A stretch of 39,702 nucleotides of DNA, from assembly GCA_021463145.1 (NCBI GenBank), contig JAJTWZ010000038.1:1-39702 (forward strand). The letters run 5' to 3'. This DNA is from Blastocatellia bacterium (GTDB lineage: Bacteria > Acidobacteriota > Blastocatellia > UBA7656 > JADIYM01). Under the pieces are notes generated by a model that saw only the letters and a program-made list of their open reading frames with translations, searched no databases and was not told the DNA's origin. The position numbers were made by a program, and so were the translations under genes. Numbering within the stretch: position 1 is the first letter of the stretch; each line of letters starts with the position of its first letter. Shown in pieces: positions 14,918-22,892 of the stretch.

Positions 14918-16513
14918 ATGAATGTAGGATTCGCCAGGAAGGCCTGCGTGCTCGTGTGCTCGCTCGACGTCTGGGCGATAACTGGCGCCAGAATCGTCCC
15001 GGTCTCTGGACCTCCGATCGAAAAGGGAACGATCGTCGTTCGAGACGGTTTGATCGAATCGGTTGGCGCCGCGACTGTCGCTCCGGCCGACGCCAGGTTG
15101 ATCGATGGAGCCGGGCTGACCGTGTACCCCGGTCTTATCGACTCGTTTGCGTTCGTCGAGCCGGAGACGAAACCCGACGGGCCGCCGCAGGGCCAGCCAC
15201 GCGCTCCCGACCGTGAGAACCCTCCGGGCGTTACGCCGCAACGCGAGGCCATCGACCTGGTGAAGAACGACGCACGGATGGAGGGACTCCGTGCCGCCGG
15301 ATTCACGTCGATGCTGGCAGTTCCGAAAGGCGGTGTGTTCCGCGGGCAGAGCGTTCTGGTGAACACTTCGGGTGCAAGCGGCTGGGCGATGACGGTGAAG
15401 TCGCCGGTAGCGATGCACCTCTCGTTCGAGCCGCAAGGCGGTTTCGCCCAGTATCCCGGCTCTCTGATGGGCGTGTTCTCGGTGATCCGTCAGAAAATGC
15501 TCGACGCCACACAGTACCGGCAGCTTCGCGAGCAGTACGCCTCTTCGCCGGCCGGGCTGCGTCGGCCCACTTTCAGCCGCGAGTACGAGTCGCTCATCCC
15601 GATTCTCGACCGCTCGCTTCCAATCTCGTTCGAAGCAAATCGCGACCGTGAGATCGCCAGGGCGATCAAGCTCGTGGACGAGTTCCGGCTCTCGGGAACG
15701 ATCGCCGGCGGGCGTGAAGCCTGGAAGGTCGCGGCCGATCTCGAGTCGCGAAGAATCCCAGTGCTTCTCTCTCTGAATTTTCCGGAGGCGCCTATGGACC
15801 TCGATCCTGAAACGCGAGAGGAATTGAAGGACGTTCGCGATCGGCTGGAGGCGCCCGCCTGTGCTGCGAAGCTGGCAAAGGCCGGAGTCAGATTTGCCTT
15901 TCAATCAGGCGGTATCCGGTCACCGAAACAGATGCTGACAAACGCGGCAAAGGCCATAAAGGCCGGTTTGCCCGCCGACGCCGCGCTTCGGGCTCTTACG
16001 CTATCGCCCGCCGAAATTTTCGGCGTCTCGAATCAGCTCGGATCGCTCGAGCCCGGCAAGATCGCAAACCTGGTAGTGACCAGCGGCGATCTGTTCGACG
16101 AGAAGACCAAGGTTCGCTTCACCTTCGTCGATGGCGAACGTTTCGAGTACAAGGACGAGCCGGCGCCGATGCCGGCCGAGTCTGCCGCCGTCGACGTCAC
16201 CGGCACGTGGGAGATCGAGGTCACCACGCCCGACGGTCCTCAGAAAGCGACGCTCGAGATGACGCAGAAAGGAAACAGCGTCACTGGAATGTTCCGTACG
16301 GAGATGTTCGGATCGAGCGAGGTGAAATCCGCGTTCGTGTCGGGCAAGAAGCTCACGGTCAACGTGATGCTAAACATCGGCGGCAATCCGCTGGACATCA
16401 CGTTCGCGGGCGACGTTGAAGGCGACACGATGAAGGGCACGTCGAGTGTGGCTGGCCAGGGCTCGATGAGTTTTACGGGAGCGCGAAAACCAAAAGGGGG
16501 CAAGCTTCGATGA
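14918..16513 (+). CDS. amidohydrolase-like protein lacking metal ligands (pseudoenzyme?)
   Basis: A 531-residue protein with the amidohydrolase fold of imidazolonepropionase-like enzymes: a composite beta sandwich (ITGARIVPVSG...KGTIVVRDGLIESVG), then the barrel, then the sandwich return G-S-L-E-P-G-K-I-A-N-L-V-V-T near residue 375. The usual metal motif after PGLID (H-x-H) reads S-F-A-F here. The later barrel His and Asp positions (PISFEANRD, FQSGG) are also replaced, so hydrolysis is unlikely. Residues about 425-531 form an extra beta-rich module (DVTGTWEIEV...LEMTQKGNSVTGMF), lipocalin-like in pattern. The N-terminus has a hydrophobic run of only about seven residues (CVLVCSL) and no cleavage site. 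AAGAGGAG precedes the ATG. The stop overlaps the next start (ATGA). Confidence 0.8.
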   Translation: MNVGFARKACVLVCSLDVWAITGARIVPVSGPPIEKGTIVVRDGLIESVGAATVAPADARLIDGAGLTVYPGLIDSFAFVEPETKPDGPPQGQPRAPDRENPPGVTPQREAIDLVKNDARMEGLRAAGFTSMLAVPKGGVFRGQSVLVNTSGASGWAMTVKSPVAMHLSFEPQGGFAQYPGSLMGVFSVIRQKMLDATQYRQLREQYASSPAGLRRPTFSREYESLIPILDRSLPISFEANRDREIARAIKLVDEFRLSGTIAGGREAWKVAADLESRRIPVLLSLNFPEAPMDLDPETREELKDVRDRLEAPACAAKLAKAGVRFAFQSGGIRSPKQMLTNAAKAIKAGLPADAALRALTLSPAEIFGVSNQLGSLEPGKIANLVVTSGDLFDEKTKVRFTFVDGERFEYKDEPAPMPAESAAVDVTGTWEIEVTTPDGPQKATLEMTQKGNSVTGMFRTEMFGSSEVKSAFVSGKKLTVNVMLNIGGNPLDITFAGDVEGDTMKGTSSVAGQGSMSFTGARKPKGGKLR

Positions 16514-17955
16514 TCAGATTACGACCACTCCGAGCAGGACTTCGGTTACGTGCGAACTCGATCGTCGCCGTCGCCGCGCTTGCCGCGCTTGCGGCTCCCG
16601 CGCTTGCCCAGAAGCCTGCTTCGCGCGAGATCCTGATCCGTAACGCCACGGTGATGACGGTGACCAAAGGAGTCATCGAGAACGGCTCCGTGTTGATACG
16701 CGACGGCAAGATTGCCGATGTCGGGACAAGCGTGAAGGCCTCTGCCGATGCGACTGTGATCGACGCCGCCGGCAAGTTCGTCACGCCCGGCGTCATCGAT
16801 TGCCACTCGCACATCGCGGTCGACGGCAGTGTTAACGAAGGTTCGTTTTCGGTCACGTCGATGGTGCGCATTGCCGACGTGATCGATTCGTCTGACAGTG
16901 GAATCGTCATCGGGCTGAGCGGCGGCGTGACGATGGCGAACGTGTTGCACGGCTCGGCGAACGCGATCGGCGGTCAGAATGCAGTGATCAAGATGAAGCC
17001 GAACCGTCCGGCCGGCGAGTTGATCTACGGGAATGCGCCTCCGGGCATCAAGTTCGCGCTCGGCGAGAATCCGAAGCGGTCGAACTTCCAGGCGAACCCC
17101 GCACGCTACCCGCGCACGCGAATGGGGGTAGAGAACGTCATCCGCGATGCATTCACTCGAGCGCGCGACTACCGCGAGGTATGGGCGCGCTACAACGCCG
17201 ACGTGAAGGCCGGCAAGAAGCGGGTTGCCGTCCCGCGGCGCGACCTGGAGCTCGAGCCCCTCGTCGAGGTGCTCGAGGGCAAGCGGCTGGTCCATTCGCA
17301 TTGCTACCGCGCCGACGAGATCCTGATGCTCATTCGGGTTGCCCGTGACTTCAATTTCCGGATCGCGACGTTTCAACACGTGCTCGAGGGCTACAAGGTC
17401 GCTCCCGAGATCCTGGCATCCGGCGCGGGGGCTTCCACCTTTCAGGACTTCGGCGGATACAAGATCGAAGCGTTCGATGCCACTCCCTACAACACGGCGA
17501 TGCTATGGAAGGCGGGCATTCTCGTGTCCCTGAATTCCGATGATGGCGAGCGGCAGCGCCGGCTCAATACCGATGCTGCGCGTGCCGTGCGTTATGGAGG
17601 CGTTCCGGAGGACGAAGCGCTGAAGATGATCACGATCAATCCGGCGAAGCAGCTCGGGATCGATCGCTGGGTCGGCTCGCTCGAGAGGGGAAAGGACGCC
17701 GACGTCGTGATCTGGTCGGCGCATCCACTCAGCTCTTACGCGGTCGCCGAGAAGGTCTACGTCGACGGTAATCTCGAGTTCGACCGCGCGGTTGCAATTC
17801 GGGATGCCGAGGCGCGACGTGCCGAATCGAAGCGGCTGGTCGAGCAGGAAAAGGCCGACAAGAGCGCGAAGCCGAACCCTGACGCTCCTAGGACGGCGCC
17901 GGCTCCGAGGCACGGGCTTCACCACGACGACGCTTGCGAAGGAGGTGGAGAATGA
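16510..17955 (+). CDS. exported amidohydrolase with intact metal site
   Basis: A 481-residue exported amidohydrolase of the imidazolonepropionase-like group. Residues 1-33 are a signal peptide (ALAALAAPALAQ). The metal-binding motif is intact: P-G-V-I-D-C-H99-S-H101. Further likely ligands are His in LVHSHCYRAD near residue 260, His in ATFQHVLEGYK near 290, and Asp in VSLNSDDGERQ near 340. It returns to the beta sandwich at G-S-L-E-R-G-K-D-A-D-V-V-I-W near 395. The C-terminal 60 residues are charged and end with a short His-rich stretch (HGLHHDD). It overlaps both neighbours by four bases, so it is translationally coupled to two degenerate relatives. The substrate is unknown; exported members often act on peptides or cyclic amides. 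Confidence 0.85.
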   Translation: MIRLRPLRAGLRLRANSIVAVAALAALAAPALAQKPASREILIRNATVMTVTKGVIENGSVLIRDGKIADVGTSVKASADATVIDAAGKFVTPGVIDCHSHIAVDGSVNEGSFSVTSMVRIADVIDSSDSGIVIGLSGGVTMANVLHGSANAIGGQNAVIKMKPNRPAGELIYGNAPPGIKFALGENPKRSNFQANPARYPRTRMGVENVIRDAFTRARDYREVWARYNADVKAGKKRVAVPRRDLELEPLVEVLEGKRLVHSHCYRADEILMLIRVARDFNFRIATFQHVLEGYKVAPEILASGAGASTFQDFGGYKIEAFDATPYNTAMLWKAGILVSLNSDDGERQRRLNTDAARAVRYGGVPEDEALKMITINPAKQLGIDRWVGSLERGKDADVVIWSAHPLSSYAVAEKVYVDGNLEFDRAVAIRDAEARRAESKRLVEQEKADKSAKPNPDAPRTAPAPRHGLHHDDACEGGGE

Positions 17956-19307
17956 AACGCAGGATGTCCGTTCGTGTCGCGGCGGTATGCCCTCTGGCAC
18001 TGCTGGCGCTTCCATTGCTTGGCACGGCTGCTTTGGGATCCGGGCCGGCTGCTGCGGAGTCGTACGTAATCGAGAACGCCCGACTTGTGACGGTCTCGGG
18101 ACCGGCGATCGAAAAGGGCTCGATCGTAATCGTCGATGGCAAGATCGCCGCAGTCGGAGCGACGGTGACAGCTCCGGCTGGCGCGAAGCGCATCGACGGC
18201 ACGGGCTTGTCCGTCTATCCGGGGATGATCGACGCGGCGTCGCGCCTTGGACTCGTGGAGGTCGGATCTATCGCGGCGACCAACGATGCTTCCGAGATTG
18301 GAGACATCAAGCCGCAGCTTCGTGCGTTCGAGAGTTTCAATCCGGCGAACGAGTTCATTCCGATGGCTCGCATTAACGGCATCACGACAGCGGTTTCTAC
18401 TCCGGGTGGGGGACTGATTGCGGGTCAGGTGGTTGTCGCGGATCTCGACGGCTACTCGATCGAACAGATGGCGATCCGTCCGTCGGCCGCCATGGCGCTC
18501 AGCTTTCCGTCCGGGGTCGGTGGAGAGTCGTTCGACTTTGCTACGTTCTCCGTCAAGCGGTCTTCGGATTCGGATGCGCGAAAGGCGCGTGAGAAGAGAC
18601 TTGACGATCTTGCCGGGCTGTTCGACCGGGCGCGTTCCTACGCTAAGGCCGTGAAGGCGCGGGCGTCGGACCCCACGTTGCCGCCGCTTGAGGAGGACCT
18701 CGGTCTCGCGGCTCTGGAGCCCGTGCTCTCCGGTCAGCTGCCGCTTTTCGTGGCTGCCAACGACTTTCGCGACGTGAAGCGCGCCGTCGAGTTCTGCGAG
18801 AAACAGAACGTCAAAATGATCCTGCGGTCCGACGCGAGTTTCGGGCCGTTCGACCTTGCAGCGGTAGCGTCGTTCCTCAAGGAGAAGAAGATCGCGGTGA
18901 TCTTTGGACCGATGTACACGCTGCCTTCCGACGAGGACGACAGGTACGACATGCCCCAGCAGGCGCCAGGAGCATTGGCAAGGGCCGGCGTGCCATTCGC
19001 TTTCGCCTCCGAAGACTCCGCAATGGCCAAGGACTTGCCGTATCAGGCGGCGATGGCCGTTGCATACGGAGGATTGTCGAAGGACGATGCCATTCGGGCG
19101 CTGACGCTCTGGCCAGCGACGATCTGGGGCGTGGCCGACCGGATCGGATCGCTGGAAGTGGGCAAGCAGGCGAACCTGTTCGTTACGAACGGAGATCCAC
19201 TCGAGCCGAGGACGGACGTGAAGTATCTGTTCATCCGAGGGCGTAATATCCCGCTCGTGAGCCGGCAGACGCAGCTGTACGATGCGTACAAATCTCGGGT
19301 CCCGTAG
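17952..19307 (+). CDS. exported amidohydrolase-like protein lacking metal ligands
   Basis: A 451-residue exported amidohydrolase-fold protein. I chose the ATG at 17952 because AAGGAGGTGG lies just upstream and it gives an ATGA overlap with the previous gene. Residues 1-36 form a signal peptide ending PAAAE. The fold is evident from IENARLVTVSGPAIEKGSIV, YPGMID and the late GSLEVGKQANLFVTNGDP. The position of the usual H-x-H after PGMID reads A96-S-R98. Other ligand positions are also lost (FVAAND, FASEDSA). It closely parallels the 14918-16513 protein in sequence but has a normal signal peptide and lacks the C-terminal beta module. Most likely a non-catalytic partner of the middle enzyme. Confidence 0.8.
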   Translation: MKRRMSVRVAAVCPLALLALPLLGTAALGSGPAAAESYVIENARLVTVSGPAIEKGSIVIVDGKIAAVGATVTAPAGAKRIDGTGLSVYPGMIDAASRLGLVEVGSIAATNDASEIGDIKPQLRAFESFNPANEFIPMARINGITTAVSTPGGGLIAGQVVVADLDGYSIEQMAIRPSAAMALSFPSGVGGESFDFATFSVKRSSDSDARKAREKRLDDLAGLFDRARSYAKAVKARASDPTLPPLEEDLGLAALEPVLSGQLPLFVAANDFRDVKRAVEFCEKQNVKMILRSDASFGPFDLAAVASFLKEKKIAVIFGPMYTLPSDEDDRYDMPQQAPGALARAGVPFAFASEDSAMAKDLPYQAAMAVAYGGLSKDDAIRALTLWPATIWGVADRIGSLEVGKQANLFVTNGDPLEPRTDVKYLFIRGRNIPLVSRQTQLYDAYKSRVP

Positions 19308-19433
19308 AGAAGGCGGACAGAACGAGAGGGATTCGAAGTGGATTTGCGGTGTCAGTTGGATTGAATGGGGCCAACGTGCGTTGTTCCCGTGAATGCCACA
19401 CGTGTCGCGTTCGACCTGTCGCTCTCGACGCCG

Positions 19434-19442
19434 TGATATGCT
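19434..19442 (+). promoter_or_regulatory. extended -10 box before the kinase gene
   Basis: TGA-TATGCT (19434-19442) fits an extended -10 element; the start would be near 19449, about 12 bases before the ATG. No -35 at standard spacing. An ACACGTGT palindrome lies upstream at 19398-19405. Confidence 0.3.
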
Positions 19443-19460
19443 GGCCGGCCGTGACCAGCG

Positions 19461-21890
19461 ATGACGGGACAGACGGTTCTTCACTACAAGATCGGTAACC
19501 GGCTCGGCGCGGGCGCAATGGGCGAGGTGTACCGCGCCACGGATACCAAGCTGAATCGGGACGTGGCGGTGAAGTTTCTGCCGTCGTCGTTTCACTACGA
19601 CACTGGCCGTCGCGCGCGTTTCCTGCGCGAGGCCCAGGCCGCGTCTGCGCTCCGTTCGCCGAACATCGCCCACATCTACGACATTGGCGAGGCCGACGAC
19701 GCTTTCTTCATCGTTATGGAGCTTGTCGATGGCGAGGCGCTCTCGGAGCGGATACGCAGAGGCCCGCTCCCGGTTCGCGATGCCGTCGACTTCGCGGCGC
19801 AGATCGCCGACGCCCTCGACGAAGCGGCCGGACGTTGCATCGTCCATCGCGACATCAAGAGTTCGAACGTGATGGTCACGCCGCGCGGACTGGTCAAGGT
19901 CCTCGATTTTGGACTTGCCAAGGTGATCGCGCCCGACGACAGCGGCGGCGTAGCGATGGCGCCCACGCTTCTCCTGCCCGCCCTGGAGACGACGCCGGGA
20001 GCGATCGTCGGCACGGTCAACTACATGTCGCCGGAAGCGGCGCTCGGCAAGCCGGTCGATACGCGCTCCGATCTGTTCTCTCTAGGCGTGGTGCTCTACG
20101 AGATGCTTGCCGGCGTTCTGCCATTCGAGTCGCCATCTCCGACCGAAACGATCGACAGGATCGTTCACAACGATCCTCCTCAGGTCTCGCGGACGAATCG
20201 CGACGTCGGGCCGGAACTCGAGCAGATCCTGCGAAAGGCGCTGGCGAAAAGTCCTGACTACCGCTATCAGACGGCGCGAGATCTTTACATCGATCTTCAC
20301 GAGTGCCTGCGGAACGTAAACGACTCCGCCCCGACAGCCATTCTGCGCCCGTTCGACCGCGCGATAGCGCCGGCCTCGACGAGCAGGCAACTTGCGACCG
20401 CGTTTGCGCCCGCGCCGCGCGTGCCGAACGCAGTGGCGGTGATGACGTTCGCGAACATCACCAAGGAACCGGCGGACGCGTGGATTGGCGCGGGCATTGC
20501 GGAGACGGTGACGGCGGATCTGAAGAACGTTCAGGGATTGAGGGTGATGGGGCGCGAACGGGTCTTCGACTCGCTCAAGACGCTCGGATCCGCCGACGGT
20601 ATCGAGTCCGACGAGTTGCTGGCCATCGAAGTCGGCCGTTTTCTCGGTGCTACGTGGATCATCGGCGGGGGGTTCCAGCGCATCGGCGACGTCATCCGCA
20701 TCACGGCGCGATTCCTCGAGGTGTCGACGGGAGCGCTGTCGCGGTCGGTGAAGATCGATGGAAGTATCGGCGAGATATTCGACCTTCAGGATCGGATCGT
20801 CTACGAATTGATGAAGGGTCTGAACCTCGAGCTTGCCGACGACGAGATCCTGGAGATCGAACGGGACGAGACGCAGTCGGTCGACGCTTACGAGTGCTAC
20901 TCGCGTGGAATGATGAACCTGCGCTCCGCGACGCCGGAGTCACTCGACCGGGCGGTGTTCCTGCTTTCGAAGGCGACGGAGTACGATCCGGAATACGCGT
21001 CGGCGTGGGCCGCGCTGGGCGCGGCGCACGACCTGAAGGCATCGTTCCAGAGCCTGACGGACCTCGCTTACACCGCGATCGAATGCGAAAAGAGGGCGAT
21101 CGGTCTCAATCCGCGGCTTGCTCGCGCGTGGGACTGGCTGGCTGGCGCGTACCTCACGGTGGCGATGTCCGACGAGGCCATCGAGGCCGCGCAGCGCGCG
21201 ATCGACCTGGATCCGAATCTGTCGTCGGCGCGGCAGTCGCTGGGCCGGGCGTACTGGCTGGGCAAGGGAATGATCGCGGAGGCCATCGCGGAGTTCGAGC
21301 GCGTCGTGCAACTCGAGCCACGATCCGGCTACACGCTGTTGCAACTCGGGTTGCTCTACACGTTCGAGGGCGACTACGCAAAGGCCGAGGCCATGTGCCG
21401 CCGGGCGATAGATCTGCAGGAGCGGCACATCTCCGGAAAGGTCGGCCTTCTCATCGTCGGCGCGCGGACAAGACTTGGCTACGTGTACTACTGCGGGCGC
21501 CGCTACGACGACGCGATCCGCGAGTACGAGCTCGAGCTGGATTTTCTGTCGTCGACTGCGCACGCGCTCAAAGAGAGGGCTCTCATCGAGCTTCACCAGA
21601 AACTTGGCGCCGCCAATCACAGGCTCGGGAACGTCGAAGCAGCCGAGGCGCATTTCGAGCAGGCTGTGACATTATTCGAATCTCGCGTGGCGATCGGCGC
21701 GGACGACCCTTCGACCAGGTACTACATCGCGTGCCTCTGGGCGCTTCGCGGCAATGCGGTGAGGGCCGCCGAGCACCTCGAGAATTCGATGCGGACTCTG
21801 AAGGTCATAAGCCGGATCCGCGCGCAGTTCGATCCAGACTTCGACCAGATCAGGGACGACGAGGTATTCGCGGCGCTGATGCGCGACTGA
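19461..21890 (+). CDS. soluble Ser/Thr protein kinase with TolB-like region and TPRs
   Basis: An 809-residue Hanks-type kinase. Residues 10-290 hold the kinase domain: glycine loop G-A-G-A-M-G, VAVK38, catalytic H129-R-D131-I-K-S-S-N, DFG at 149-151, G-T-V-N-Y-M-S-P-E in the activation segment, and RSDLFSLGVVLYEML. After a linker rich in Ala/Pro, residues about 315-455 resemble the TolB N-terminal/adenylate-cyclase-associated module (VAVMTFANIT, LRVMGRERV, GATWIIGGGFQRIGDVIRITARFLE). About 480-800 hold tetratricopeptide-like helices (A-S-A-W-A-A-L-G-A-A-H-D, Y-T-F-E-G-D-Y-A-K-A-E-A-M). There is no transmembrane helix, so the protein is cytoplasmic. Target unknown. Its stop is six bases from the convergent SCO stop. 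Confidence 0.9.
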   Translation: MTGQTVLHYKIGNRLGAGAMGEVYRATDTKLNRDVAVKFLPSSFHYDTGRRARFLREAQAASALRSPNIAHIYDIGEADDAFFIVMELVDGEALSERIRRGPLPVRDAVDFAAQIADALDEAAGRCIVHRDIKSSNVMVTPRGLVKVLDFGLAKVIAPDDSGGVAMAPTLLLPALETTPGAIVGTVNYMSPEAALGKPVDTRSDLFSLGVVLYEMLAGVLPFESPSPTETIDRIVHNDPPQVSRTNRDVGPELEQILRKALAKSPDYRYQTARDLYIDLHECLRNVNDSAPTAILRPFDRAIAPASTSRQLATAFAPAPRVPNAVAVMTFANITKEPADAWIGAGIAETVTADLKNVQGLRVMGRERVFDSLKTLGSADGIESDELLAIEVGRFLGATWIIGGGFQRIGDVIRITARFLEVSTGALSRSVKIDGSIGEIFDLQDRIVYELMKGLNLELADDEILEIERDETQSVDAYECYSRGMMNLRSATPESLDRAVFLLSKATEYDPEYASAWAALGAAHDLKASFQSLTDLAYTAIECEKRAIGLNPRLARAWDWLAGAYLTVAMSDEAIEAAQRAIDLDPNLSSARQSLGRAYWLGKGMIAEAIAEFERVVQLEPRSGYTLLQLGLLYTFEGDYAKAEAMCRRAIDLQERHISGKVGLLIVGARTRLGYVYYCGRRYDDAIREYELELDFLSSTAHALKERALIELHQKLGAANHRLGNVEAAEAHFEQAVTLFESRVAIGADDPSTRYYIACLWALRGNAVRAAEHLENSMRTLKVISRIRAQFDPDFDQIRDDEVFAALMRD

Positions 21891-21896
21891 CCTGAA

Positions 21897-22784
21897 TCAC
21901 TTCAAAGTCGAGCGCAGGTCTTCGACAACGGTTGCCACCTTCCATTCGTTGCCGCGGTAGACCTTCACGAGTGTCCCGTCCGGTCCTACGATCGCCGTTC
22001 GCAACGAGTGGACGATCTGGCCGTCCTCTTTTCCGTAGACCAGTCCATAGGCTTCGGCGACCTTGCGAATGGTGGCTGGATCGGACGTCGCGAAATCCCA
22101 GTTCTCCGGCACCTTGCCATCGATCGTCGCGACTTCGCTGGCGTGAGCATTCAGGACTCCAGGAGTGTCGAATTCGGGGTCGATCGTTATGCTCACGAGC
22201 CTCACACGGCTGGCGAACCTCGGGTCACCCAGCAGCAATCGGTCGATTTCGGCGAACCGCTCGGTCATCAGCGGACAGTAGTCGGGCAGGGGACAGCGGG
22301 AAAAAATGAAAGTCACCAGGACGGCGGAGCCCTTCAGGGATTGGAGCGATATCGGCTTGTAACGATGTGTAGTGAGAGAGAAGGGAGGCGCTGCCTCGCC
22401 GGGAACCGGTTCGGTGGCGCCGTCGATCATGCTCGGCGCGCCGGCCGGACCGGGCACCGGCGTCACTACGACGTTCTCGAGCCAGGTGGCTTTGCCTTCG
22501 ACAATCAGGTTTGCGCTGATGCGGCAGCCTGGCGTGGCGGCCTGGAACACCCAGTCGTCCTTGACGCGAAACGGCATCGTCATCGGAGGCATGTAACCGG
22601 GAACGTCGCCGTGATCGACTGTAAGCCGCCCGCGTTCGGCGTCCACCGACACCACGCGGCCTTCGAGTGGATACGACTGGCGAGGCGCCGATTCGCCACA
22701 TCCGGCGACTGGCAGGGAGGCGGAAAGAAGAAGCGCCACCAGAGCCGGGCGACAGATCCTTCGAAACGTGGGCAGACCGGTCAC
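21897..22784 (-). CDS. lipoprotein with CusF-like copper domain fused to SCO domain
   Basis: A 295-residue predicted lipoprotein starting at GTG 22784; the lipobox is L-P-V-A-G-C29. Residues about 38-108 match the CusF-type copper-binding beta barrel (D-H58-G-D-V-P-G-Y-M-P-P-M68-T-M70-P-F). Residues about 130-295 are a SCO1/SenC thioredoxin fold, which delivers copper to cytochrome oxidase. The copper cysteines are spaced C164-PLPDY-C170, a C-x5-C variant of the usual C-x3-C; the distal His is in G-Q-I-V-H-S-L-R-T. It lies apart from the oxidase operon, which has its own SCO gene, so it may handle copper delivery under other conditions or for another oxidase. It is divergent from the 22893 gene. 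Confidence 0.85.
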   Translation of the reverse strand: MTGLPTFRRICRPALVALLLSASLPVAGCGESAPRQSYPLEGRVVSVDAERGRLTVDHGDVPGYMPPMTMPFRVKDDWVFQAATPGCRISANLIVEGKATWLENVVVTPVPGPAGAPSMIDGATEPVPGEAAPPFSLTTHRYKPISLQSLKGSAVLVTFIFSRCPLPDYCPLMTERFAEIDRLLLGDPRFASRVRLVSITIDPEFDTPGVLNAHASEVATIDGKVPENWDFATSDPATIRKVAEAYGLVYGKEDGQIVHSLRTAIVGPDGTLVKVYRGNEWKVATVVEDLRSTLK

Positions 22785-22792
22785 GCGAATGG

Positions 22793-22801
22793 AGTGTAGC
22801 A
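22793..22801 (-). promoter_or_regulatory. extended -10 of the CusF-SCO gene
   Basis: On the minus strand TGC-TACACT (22801-22793) is followed after eight bases by the GTG at 22784. The mRNA would be nearly or fully leaderless. Confidence 0.35.
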
Positions 22802-22833
22802 AGCCGATCGCCGGAATAGCACATCGGGAATGA

Positions 22834-22861
22834 TTGAATTGCCATTCCTGTTTGCTAGGAT
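22834..22861 (+). promoter_or_regulatory. promoter of the 2OG oxygenase gene
   Basis: TTGAAT (22834-22839), 16 bases, then TAGGAT (22856-22861) preceded by TGC (extended -10). The start would be near 22868, leaving a 25-base leader with AAGGAG before the ATG. Confidence 0.5.
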
Positions 22862-22892
22862 TCGCCGCATCGGCAAGCAGCAAGGAGCGCGC

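Noticed and set aside
17919-19847. Long minus-strand open frame across the third amidohydrolase and kinase start
   Set aside because: Arg/His-rich composition and no recognisable fold; it crosses two well-supported plus-strand genes.
21891-21896. Terminator between the kinase and CusF-SCO genes
   Set aside because: The stops are six bases apart and no hairpin is visible in the gap; any terminator must lie inside the genes.
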